From assembly GCA_003290165.1 (NCBI GenBank), contig QNQO01000819.1, forward strand, positions 62,001 to 126,000: a DNA stretch of 64,000 bases, read 5' to 3'. A program made the position numbers and the translations under genes. Below, piece by piece: positions 33,154 to 43,600 of the stretch (the first letter of the stretch is position 1; each line of letters starts with the position of its first letter). The notes beneath the pieces were generated by a model. It worked only from the letters and a program-made list of their open reading frames with translations. It did not search any database and had not been told where the DNA came from. The stretch comes from Berberis thunbergii. Its lineage: Eukaryota; Streptophyta; Magnoliopsida; Ranunculales; Berberidaceae.

Positions 33154-35039
33154 TGATATTCACATAATTATTACAGAATATATCCCTTAATTTGTACATG
33201 TTAGTGTTTCGATTATTATATTTTATAGTAATTATTTCGTTTTAATATCTTTGCAGGAATTTGAGCTTAAACGATAAATCCATATTAAGCAGTCACAAAC
33301 GACAATTAGGCAATTTAAATGGTGGTATCAAACAAAACACAAACCTAAACCCAACACCTAGCTCACAACCTAAAATCCACAAACCTACACCCAACACCTA
33401 ACTCTTAACCAAAAATCCACAAACCTACACCCATCACCTAGCTCACAACCTAAAAATCCACAAACCTAAACCTTGAAACCTAATTCATAACCTAAAACCC
33501 ACAAACCTAAACCTTGAAACCTAATTCATAACCTAAACCTCATCCATAACCTAAAACCAAACCCAATCCTACCTTCATTGATGAATCTACCCCTCATCTC
33601 ATCCCTATTCATCTTGGCTATTTTCTATAAATAGAGGATAATGGGGTGAGAAAAGGGGGAGAAAAGAGAAGGGAAAAGAAGCAAATTGGGAAAAATTCAA
33701 TCATCTTTCTCTCAAATTCACCTAACCCTCACCACCACCACCTATCCCTCTTCCACTCACTCAGCAGTCACCTCTCCCACTCACTCACAGTCCCCTCGTC
33801 ATCGCACCACCGCGCACCACCGTCACCACCGTGAAACAGGGGTGTGACAACCCTGTTTCACGTCCAATTTTTTACTCCACCACCACTCTCTGCTCCTCTC
33901 CCTCGCGACAGAGTCTGTTCCTCTCATTTCTCGGCCTCTCTTCGTCTCGAGCTTCTTCCTAACTCCCTCTCTCGCGACCACCGTCACGACCAGGCCAATC
34001 ATCACCGCCACCACCTCGCGAAACAGCGCCACCACCGTGAAACAGGGAGCTGTGTTTCATTTTCCTTCTCTGTTTTTTTCGGTTTTGTAGCTGTTTCCTC
34101 ACCCTCTATTTCCCTTTTTCAGGTTCTGGAGATGAATTGAGCCCGAGGACGATCACGGGGAGCGACGGACAGCGGCGGAACGACCGCTGTCGCGTCGGTA
34201 GCACTGTAGCGGCACTGTAGCGCGGGAATTTTAAATCGGGTTTATTATGGCTATTTGCACCCCCGTTTCTGTAAGAGCCACCACAAGCTGTTTGGACCAA
34301 TTTCCTCAGGATTCGTGCACAACCACTTGCTGACCTGCTGAGTGCCACCACATCGAGTTTGTGACGAACTAAATGGGTTGTATAAATTAATTTGATTCAT
34401 TTTACTGAATTGTGTACTTAATTGTTAATTGCAATTTATTTCTGAATTTTTGATAAATTGCTTTCACCTTGCATGTTCGAGTAATTAAACTTGATATGTT
34501 TGGTAGTTAGAATTACCTTTTATCAATATTTTCAAAGCATGTGCTAAAAATATTAAGCTTAAACTTTGATTAAGTGTGCCCTAAAAAGACATTTAATACT
34601 TTGTAAGAGCGTATTTGCTTGAAATAATTTGTTAATGTTTGATAGAAACATGGTATAAGATTAATTGGATTTTAACGATCACATATTCGGTGTAAGCAAG
34701 GGATTCTCATCCCTAACGCTTCTCGTTTTTAAATTCAGTAATTTAGATTTAAATAATTTTGCTAATTCATTGGTGAGTCCAAGCCCACAAAAATCCATTT
34801 CATCTATCTTTTATTTTTCTTATTTTTATTTATTTTTAGTTTAGATTTAAAAATGTTGTAACCCCATTTCCTCATTTCCTATAAATTAGTTTAATTAAAT
34901 TCTAAAATTCAATTGCATCCACCTTCTTCGTGGGATAGACCCGTACTTGCCGTTGTCTACCTGTTAGGCACCGTGCACTTGCGGTTATTACAAGTGGGTT
35001 AAATTAACCTGTTAATTTAGGTTACTTAAATTCGCATCA
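33154..35039 (+). mobile_element. Probable solo LTR, 1886 bp, in the Tekay-like integrase
   Basis: Begins TGATATTCACA, ends TTCGCATCA, flanked by the direct repeat gaagg (33149-33153 and 35040-35044). Removing it and one repeat rejoins WWEG|MKRDVG of the integrase in frame. It contains a TATA box (ctataaatag near 33627), a telomere-like aaacctaaac repeat zone (33320-33560), a Ser/Pro-coding-like CT-rich leader, and the terminal segment gggatagacccgtacttgcc. These, and the TGATA/GCATCA ends, are typical of Athila/Tat-type LTRs. No gag or pol is present, so it is a solo LTR; the lineage is inference. Confidence 0.82.
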
Positions 35040-35044
35040 GAAGG

Positions 35045-36212
35045 CATGAAACGAGATGTTGGAGAATATGTCTCTCACTGTTTCATTTGTCAGCAAGTGA
35101 AAGCGGAACACCAGAGGCCGTCTGGTTTATTGCAGCCTCTAGAAATACCCATGTGGAAGTGGGAACACATTTCGATGGATTTTGTTGATGGTTTACCTAG
35201 ATCTCGGAGGGGTAATGAGTCAATTTGGGTTATTGTTGACCGTTTGACTAAGTGCGCACATTTTATCCCCATTGGTGCATCTCGGAATACTGACAAGTTA
35301 GCTGCTATGTATATCCGAGAAGTGGTAAGGTTGCATGGGGTTCCTATTACCATTGTTTCAGATAGAGACCCATTGTTTACATCCGCATTTTGGGAAAGTT
35401 TCCAACGTGCTATGGGTACTACCTTGGCTATGAGCACGGCGTATCATCCACAGACTGATGGGCAGACTGAGCGGGTAAATCAGATTTTAGAGGATATGTT
35501 GCGAGCTTGCATCATGGATTTTGGTGGTAGTTGGGAGGATCACGTACCGTTGGTGGAGTTTTCGTACAATAATAGTTACCAATCGAGCATTGGTATGGCA
35601 CCATTTGAGGCTTTGTATGGTAGGCCTTGTAGATCACCTAATTGTTGGGCAGAGGTAGGTGATACCGTATTGTTGGGACCAGAGATTGTTAGGGAGACTG
35701 CAGGGAAGATTGAGATTATTCGGGGAAGGATAAAAACTGCCCAGAGTAGACAGAAAAGCTATGCAGATCAAAAGCGCAAGAATGTAGTGTTTGCGGTTGG
35801 TGATTTAGTTTTCCTTAAGGTGTCTCCCATGCGAGGTGTGATGAGATTTGGCAAGAAAGGAAAGTTGAGCCCGCGGTATATTGGGCCATTCGAGATTGTC
35901 GGATGTGTTGGTCACTTAGCTTACAAGTTTGCGTTGCCGCCCAGTTTGTCGATGATCCATGATGTTTTTCATGTCTCGATGCTGAAAAAATGTGTGAAAG
36001 ACCCAACTCATATTGTTCAACCTACAACTATTGAACTGAATGAGGATTTGACCTATACAGTTGGGCCGGTGAGGATAATTGATCGTGACGTAAAACAACT
36101 ACGACGTAAGAAAGTCAACTTGGTCAAAGTTCAGTGGAGTGAATAGGAGAACGATGTCACCTGGGAGCTGGAGGACAAAGTAAAGCGTATGCACCCAGAA
36201 TTATTCGCCTAA
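35045..36212 (+). pseudogene. Integrase and C-terminal chromodomain-like region of the Tekay-like element
   Basis: The zinc-binding Cys pair CFICQQV is followed by the catalytic core: MDFVDGLPRS, VSDRDPLFTSAFW and TDGQTERVNQ (the D,D-35-E triad). Then comes EALYGRPCRSP, the GPFEIVGCVG SH3-like part, and VRIIDRDVKQL to the C-terminal end. A TAG at 36144-36146 precedes an in-frame remainder (NDVTWELEDKV) that ends at TAA 36210-36212. Integrase would insert the cDNA into the genome; this copy lacks a continuous frame. Confidence 0.9.
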
Positions 36213-36261
36213 CCCTTTTCCTACCGAATCTCGGGACGAGATTCTTTTAAGGTGTGTATAT

Positions 36262-38318
36262 TGTAATACCCGCCAAAATTCACTTACCAATATGCTTGCA
36301 TTATTTTAGAAGTTAATAATATTTATTAGTAGTAATTATTAATTAATAATAATTACAAGTAATAATAGTTTATAATTTTTAATTTCAAATTTAGGTTTAG
36401 GCTAGTGGTGGGTAAGAGATAAAGGGTGGGTGTGTTTAGCCAAAGAAACCCTAAATTCTTCCTTTAAAGATAAAACCCTAGTTTATTTTTCTTCTCTTTG
36501 CACACACACACAAAAGAAGAAGGAAAAAAAATGCGTTGAAAAGTGGGAGAAGCTTGAAAAGAGGAACCTTAAATTCTTGCCAAAAATCAGTGAGTACAAC
36601 TCTATTCTTGTTTAGTTTTTATGTAATATTATTGATTACATATATTGTATATGAGGTTACATAAGGAAGAGAGAAAGGATGGAAGAGGGATTTTTCTTTT
36701 ATGTTTTAAATTTTCGTTTGTGTGAATGGGTTTTCGTTTCTATGAACTGACGGGATTTTTTTTTTTATTTGATTGACATTCGACGCTTGGCGCGTTTAAA
36801 AAAAATATATATTAATTTGTGTGTATGACGTCTGACATGCTTTTGTTTGATTGACATGTTTGCAAATAATGTGTAGTTTACTGTTTCAATTTTTAACATA
36901 TAGAAAAATTAAGATATGTGGTATGTACTTGTCATTATTTTAACCTGTGACATCAACATGTGGGTATTTAAATCATAATGAAATGCAAAAAAAATGGTTC
37001 TTTTACTGTTGGCTCTGCAATGGGTTTTGAAAAGCATTGATTGCTTATACAAAGATGAGAGAATCATCATCATCATTGTTGGGTATTGAATTTTTACTGT
37101 TTTATCAAGTCAAATCAACATGTGTTGATATTTGATGATCGACATTACAAATATAGTTTTAATAGTTTCAGTTTTATTTTTTATTTTATTTTGGGTATAT
37201 GTGGAGGAGAATTGATGTCATGTTGCAACAGTGTACATGATTAAAATGTTGTGAATATAAGTGTAGTAAGGTTTTATGCATATGGTACTGTAAGGGGAAT
37301 GTGATGTGTTGTTAATTGATTTGAAAAAAATTAATAATAATAATAATATTGGCTCAAATAAAATACTTGGTAAATGTTCTTTATCCACAACTCCGAAAAA
37401 AAAAATGTGAAAAGAAAAGAAATTTTTGTATACAGACTTGCTTGTATACGTGTGATAGAATTATGGGTATGCAGACTTGCTTGCATATCGGTGCACCGTT
37501 CCATGTGAGCTCGGTTGTACGTGTTGAATGTTTGTCAGTGATCGAACTTCGGGTTAGATGACATGACACTCGAGGTGGCACCCCACTTGGGTCATGTACG
37601 CTCCGAGTGGATTCGATGGCAAAAGAGACACACTTGGGTGAGGTGTGTTCGGCACAGGAGGAGAGTGCGATTGTGGAAAAAGAAGCCAAGAATTAGAAGA
37701 AGAAAAAACAAATAATTAAATAAAACTATTTAATTGAGCATGTCATTAAATTGTGTAGAGATTATTTTAGCTCGTACTAGGTTAGCCTTGAGGGAAGAAA
37801 CTAACAGCTCATTCGAATCTCGAATGAGAACTACATGTCTTCCTCAAGGTGAAATTTGCATTTATGTACTTTTATATTTAATTGTTTGATTTGTAAGTTT
37901 GCTTACACCAGTATGATTATACTGACTCAGATTTTGTATTGTTTTACAAATTTGGGTACGTTCTTAATGAGCGTAGTCCCAAAGAACTATCAGGGTTAAT
38001 TGGTGCGTAAGGAAGGATAATAGCTGCGTGGCGATAGCTGAGGAGTCGATGCGTTTATTTTTCTAGTTCTTTATTATTATTTCTTAGGTAATCGGATGTA
38101 GGATTTGGAAATAAATGCTAAGTTTTGTCAGATACTTATTTGGGGAATTGATTATTTTAATTTTCATTTTTAATGTGGACCTCATTTTAGAGGAAAAATA
38201 GTGAGGAAACTTATTAGTTGTTTTCCACCTTATGACTGTACCATTTTATGTGTTCCTGTCATGCCTTGGTTTTTGGACAATCTATTTATTTATATTGTTC
38301 AAAAATCGGAGCGTGACA
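36262..38318 (+). repeat. Long 3' LTR of the Tekay-like element
   Basis: It begins tgtaatacccgcc after the degenerate purine tract aaggtgtgtata and ends gagcgtgaca. The 2057-bp length suits Tekay/Del LTRs. It is followed at once by tttttggtatcagagcc, the position and sequence expected of a primer-binding site, but the sequence then continues as a TRIM internal region instead of gag. Open frames inside it are not genes. Confidence 0.85.
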
Positions 38319-39596
38319 TTTTTGGTATCAGAGCCTGACCCAGCCGGAAGTGTGCCACGTGAAGGTGGGCCCTCGGGCAACGTGGATGTTGTGCCTGTGT
38401 GGCCAACGAGGACGTTGGGCCTTAAGGGGGGTGGACTGTGAGACCCTTGTGTGAGCGGACTTGACAGGGAGGGTGAGGGTGAGGGTTGGAGCCCAATAAG
38501 CCCAACATGCCCGTGGATCCCAAGAGGGGTTGGGCTAGCTACCAAGGGGGATCATAGTCCCACATCGCCTGGGTGCGGGATGGTTATGTGCTATATATGT
38601 GCGAGGTTGGATCCCCATAGTAAGAGGCCTGTGGAGCCCCAGTAAGTGGGTGGAAGCAACAAATTATTGAGGTGAGGGAGGTGCGAAATGCTGCCCAATA
38701 GGCCAAAGAGGACAATATCTAGATGAGTAGGGCCAGAGAGGGGCCCAGTGTCCGCTGTGCATACTCTGAAAGATGCCTTTTAAAGCCGTGCGGGCCGATT
38801 GGGCCTAAAGCGGACAATATCTTACTGTGCGGATCGGGTCGTTACAGAATGGTATCAGAGCCTGACCCAGCCGGAAGTGTGCCACGTGGAGGTGGGCCCT
38901 CGGGCAACGTGGACGTTGTGCCTGTGTGGCCAACGAGGACGTTGGGCCTTAAGGGGGGTGGACTGTGAGACCCTTGTGTGGGCGAACCTGAGGGGGAGGG
39001 TGAGGGTGAGGGTTGGAGCCCAATAGACCCAACAGGCCTGTGGATCCCAAAAGGGGTTGGGCTAGCTATCAAGGGGGATCATAGTCCCACATCGCCTGGG
39101 TGCGGGATGGTTATGTGCTATATATGTGCGAGGTTGGATCCCCATAATAAGAGGCCTTTTAAAGCCGTGCGGGTCGATTGGGCCCAAAGCGGACAATATC
39201 TTACTGTGCGGATCGGGTCGTGACGGAATGGTATTAGAGCCTGACCCAGCCGGAAGTGTGCCACGTGGAGGTGGGCCCTCGGGCAACGTGGACGTTGTGC
39301 CTGTGTGGCCAACGAGGACGTTGGGCCTTAAGGGGGGGTGGACTGTGAGACCCTTGTGTGGGCGGACCTGAGGGGGGTGAGGGTTGGAGCCCAATAGGCC
39401 CAACAGGCCCGTGGATCCCAAGAGGGGTTGGGCTAGCTACCAAGGGGGATCATAGTCCCACATCGCTTGGGTGCGGGATGGTTATGTGCTATATATGTGC
39501 GAGGTTGGATCCCCATAGTAAGAGGCCTTTTAAAGCCGTGCGGGTCGGTTGGGCCCAAAGCAGACAATATCTTACTGTGCGGATCGGGTCGTGACA
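38319..39596 (+). mobile_element. Second TRIM array fused to the Tekay LTR at the primer-binding site
   Basis: Order: primer site and internal region 38319-38436; LTR A 38437-38846 (410 bp, with a 148-bp extra segment between aggcc and ttttaaag); internal 38847-38963; LTR B 38964-39225; internal 39226-39343; LTR C 39344-39596. LTRs begin tgtgagacccttgtgtg and end gggtcgtgaca or variants. It is the same TRIM family as 6981-8293 but the opposite orientation and a diverged subfamily. The expected first LTR is missing; the Tekay LTR stands in its place. No coding capacity. Confidence 0.88.
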
Positions 39597-39769
39597 GAAA
39601 ATTTACCTGAATCATTTCAGATAAGATGAAACCCTGGACCTCGACTCGATCAATCTAAACTGAAACCCTAACTCGTCTCTGATCAGAAATGAGTGAGTGT
39701 TGTGATAAGGAAAGTGGGGAAATGGAGGGAAAAAACAAGAGATAGGGGGAAAACATGTTTGAATGTAAC

Positions 39770-40661
39770 TAGGGGTGGGGACGGTTCGGATCGGTTCCAA
39801 ATTTTGAGAAACCTAACTCGAATCGTTTAAATTTTAACGGTTCTGATTCAGATCGGTTCCTCCATTTTGAACATTGAAACCGAACCTAACTCGAACCCTT
39901 TACAACGATTCGGTTCCAAACGGTTCTTGTATAATATTATGCAATCTTGAAGATGCATCCCACTGCGAGTAAGAGTTGGTGATAAACTAAAAATTATTTC
40001 TATTCCCCCAGTAGATGTGGAATGTTTCAATATTAGGCCACCCTAACACAACTGCACAAGTAGTGAAATGTCAAATTTGATAAACAACAACTCATACATC
40101 TCACACAACATGTGAAAGATAGAAAATGTCAAATTCGATAAATAGCAATTCATTAATAGAAATCTATCTCAATAGGACAAAGTTACATATAATTCTTAAA
40201 ATGAAATCAAATTTAATAACATCTTAACAATACATAGCTCATTTTACAAGCAATCAAGCACGTTCACCCCTGATTCGACGAGCAAGTTGGATGTCTTTGG
40301 GCTGCAGCTAATCCATTGCTTGTGAGGGTGTCTTTCAGTTTCAATGGAAGATGCAAAAAACCAAAATGCATAGCTTCTATTAAATGAAGAAAAAAAAAGT
40401 AAACAATGAAAATGTCAACTGAATTCGAACTTGCGCGGGTGTAGCCCAACAAATTTCAAGTCTATCTTCTTAACCACTCAACCATATAGACATTGTTGTA
40501 AGATTGACTCTGACTTTAAATTTATTATCTAACTGTTTAATTATCAGATTGGAACCGAACCGTTTTAAAAAAAAAATTAGGAACCGAAACTGAACCGTTT
40601 GGAGTAAAACGTTTCGGTTCGGTTTGGATCCGCGGTTTCTCAACCCGTTTGCGAACCCCTA
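39770..40661. mobile_element. Non-autonomous Ac-like hAT element, 892 bp
   Basis: Terminal inverted repeats taggggtgggg and (reverse-complemented right end) ttaggggttcg. Flanking 8-bp duplications aatgtaac (39762-39769) and aatgtaat (40662-40669) match at 7 of 8 positions. Subterminal zones are packed with cggttcggatcggttcc-type repeats at both ends, the hallmark of Ac-like elements. No transposase ORF; the interior is AT-rich and contains a tRNA-Ser-like sequence (40414-40491). Confidence 0.9.
40414..40491 (-). pseudogene. Degenerate tRNA-Ser (TGA)-like sequence inside the hAT element
   Basis: On the minus strand: gtctatatggttgagtggtt (box A), an anticodon region gacTTGAAATT giving TGA, a long variable arm gggctacacccgcg, and box B gttcgaattc. 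The layout matches a class II tRNA-Ser, but the acceptor and anticodon stems are mismatched, so it is a pseudo-tRNA carried in the transposon. Confidence 0.65.
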
Positions 40662-40669
40662 AATGTAAT

Positions 40670-43600
40670 GACCTCTTATTGGTTATTGGATTTTGGCTTT
40701 TGAGTTAAGCTAGCAAATCAAGTTTTGTAATCATGTTTTGCAACCATGATGACATGGCATCATCATAAGAGTTTTTTTACAATCTTGAGATACACATAAA
40801 CGCTTTGGAGATTTCATTATTCTTTCGAAATCATACTATGTCACCCTGGTTGCAAAAACCTGATTTTCTAACATTTTTGTTTTTCCAAAGAAAAGTGGCA
40901 TTTGTTGACCTAGGTTCATAAGGAGTTCGAGGTGGGAGCGGCAATCAATGGTAAATGGTGGATATTTGATACACGAGTATTTTCCTTTAAGAGCTTCATG
41001 GTTAAGAAAGATTTCCTATTTGGATAAGATTTTCTAAATTAATTGGACAAGAAAAAATTCTTCTTGTAGGACAAAGTAAAGTGACATAGGAAACACTTTT
41101 CTATTATAAAGCGGTTTCATTGTTTGGCTTGAACTTGGCTAGTATGCATGAATTTAATATCAAATATGTAGATTTAGAGTTGAAAAGTAAGGCTCTTGAG
41201 AGACTTGTTCTTAAGAGAGACCCGCTCTTAACTCTTGAAGAAGAGTTTTTAAGTAGCCTCTTGAAGATTTTGTTCTCGAAAAAATATTGTAGTCTGTTTT
41301 AGTTAATAAGATAGCAAATGTTAGAGTTTTAAGAATTTATTATTAAAAAAAATTTGTTAGATATAAAATGTTGAAGCCTCGAAAGATTTGTTTTTTAAAG
41401 AGTGTAATCTTTTTTACGTTTTTTTATTATTTTATTATTCACTTCAAAAACCCGAATTCTCCGAGAGAGAAAGGTTCACTGCTAGGATCATGATAGTATT
41501 CATGCATCATTGCTCTTCTCTCACATCTTGTTACTTTTGGAAATTAAGAAGAGAAGATTATGTGCAAGGATTTATAAAATAGGTAAGTAATTATTTGGAC
41601 TAAACATGTGAGAGAAAAAAGTGTTTTGAGTACTAATTATCTACAGTTTATTGAAGATGAACCCAGATCAAATCTGGTATCGGTCACGTCAAGTTTTCAA
41701 TTGTCCAGGCCTTTTTCCAACATGGGCTATGGGCCAATTGCGTAATAGCTTCCAAGTCCATGATCGGGGATGATACATCACAGCAGTTGTCTATATAACT
41801 GCATTATGCGCTTAATTAGCTTGAACCAATGTCTCACTGCAAATGCCGTCGGCAGGGTTTAAACTTTAAACTTGTAATTCTATCCGCCACAAGTTTACTG
41901 TCGAGAAGGTTTGAATTATGAGCATTATTATCTTATAGTTTTCCCATCTTACAACAGCGAAATTGCATTGTATTAGCACTCAGGCTCATGTGTTTCATAG
42001 CATCTTATACAATTTATTTTTCTTTCATTGTTGCTAAGTCAACCACATAAAAAAATTATTTGCTGTCTTTCATTATTTTTGCTAGAATTATTTGCTCAAC
42101 ACGGCCTCGAAATAATACATCTGATGAAACATTCCAACCCATTAAATTTCCGGGAAAAAATGGTGAATTATTTTATGCCTATCTTTGAACACCAAGTCTA
42201 GAAATTCCATAATGTTATTCAATAGACAAATATCCATATGAAAACTTTCTCAAGTTTGGGGGAGAAAACTCAATAATTGAAGGGGAGAAATCTAGTGCAA
42301 ACCATGTGAAGATCAGTTGGCAAATGCTAACCTGAAAAATGTCATTAATGAATTTTTTTTTTTTTTATAGGGTGTCTATGGTTGTAGTGGCACATGGAAA
42401 ATAATGTTTTTCTCGGATAACCAGCTAATTGTTCGGGTGTTTGCAATCAGAATAATGTGACATTATTAAATGAGATTTTTTACAACCTTGAGATACACAT
42501 AAACACTTTGAAGATTTTATCATTATTTCAAAAACATGCCACGTAACTCCGGTAACAAAACATGATTTGCTAGTATTTTTTTAAAGTGACATTTAACTAG
42601 AGAGCTTTTCGCTTTTTACTTAACAAATCATAGCTTAACACAGCCTAAGCAGATTGACTAGGAAAACCACTATAATTTTTAAAAATCAACATTAATAATG
42701 TAAAGGTGATCATTTGTCATTCAGCTACGAGTGTTTTTGGTTGGGATGTTACAATCATAAAAATCAGTACATGTGGTCTAGGTCGAAGGGTTTTGAAACG
42801 GATCTTGATTTCGCAAAATCAAAACCCAAACACTATTGAATAAAAGGTAAAAACTGAGGTGGTGTGGTGTTTTTTTTTTTTTCTAAGTGTTCCGAAGCTA
42901 ATTTTTAATTAGAATTGAAAATTTTGAACAAGCCTTTGAATGAATTGTTTGTTTTATTCTGAATGAGTGATTGATTAGAAACTGTAAAGTTAAAAGGTAC
43001 TTATTTTTAGATGTTGATTTGAAGTTTAATAACATTTTGTCCACTGCCACCACATTTCCATTCCTTATACAATCTTTAAAGAAAGAGAAAGAAGATAAGG
43101 AAGAAGAGGACGAGGAGGGGAGGGGATGGTGCTGGTGGTGGCGGTGGCAAAACTGTTTGCATGATAGAGACGAGGTAGATAAAAGATGATGGTTGGTGGA
43201 GAAAATAGGTAACACAATAGTCATTACAAATTTATTGTGAGGTTATTATTGTAATAAAATTTTATTAACCACTCAGTACTAAGTGATCATCAACACTTCA
43301 TGTTACTTACTCCAATCAAAAATTTATCTCCTAGAATAAAAACAATCACCCTAAACAAAGTATCTCACTTTTTATTAAGAACAAATTCCAAATCTATTCA
43401 GAACAAAAAAAAAATAAACACCATTTAAATGGGAAACACAGATCAACATATAGTAGGACCAATAATGTTGTTCATGTAGCAACACCACCATAATGAGAAT
43501 TTAAAATAAACACACACAAAATACTGACAAAAATGTTGGTTGTTACAAAGAAAGATCATCCTTTCAAAGAATGCAAGCAATGAAGGAAAGCAATCACCTT

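Larger units (their letters stand above)
30985..38318 (+). mobile_element. 5'-truncated Ty3/gypsy element, Tekay/Del-like, with 3' LTR
   Basis: It begins abruptly inside the protease (VETPIGG near 31010) and runs through RT, RNase H and integrase to a 2057-bp 3' LTR (36262-38318). The 5' LTR, gag and protease active site are absent. Long LTR, iMet-type primer site and chromodomain-like C-terminal WELEDKVKRMHPELF suggest the Tekay/Del chromovirus group (inference). The body is interrupted by a 112-bp intron-like segment (31494-31605) and by a 1886-bp insertion in the integrase (33154-35039). In-frame stops at 31447-31449 and 36144-36146 also show it is inactive. Confidence 0.85.

Noticed and set aside
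38232..39443. Repeated ORFs on both strands around the second TRIM array
   Set aside because: The same TRIM LTR and internal sequence read in different frames.
42898..43224. Minus-strand frame, Ser/His rich, resembling the N-terminus of a PPR-type protein
   Set aside because: No PPR motif could be confirmed, no downstream exons, and low-complexity composition explains the open frame.
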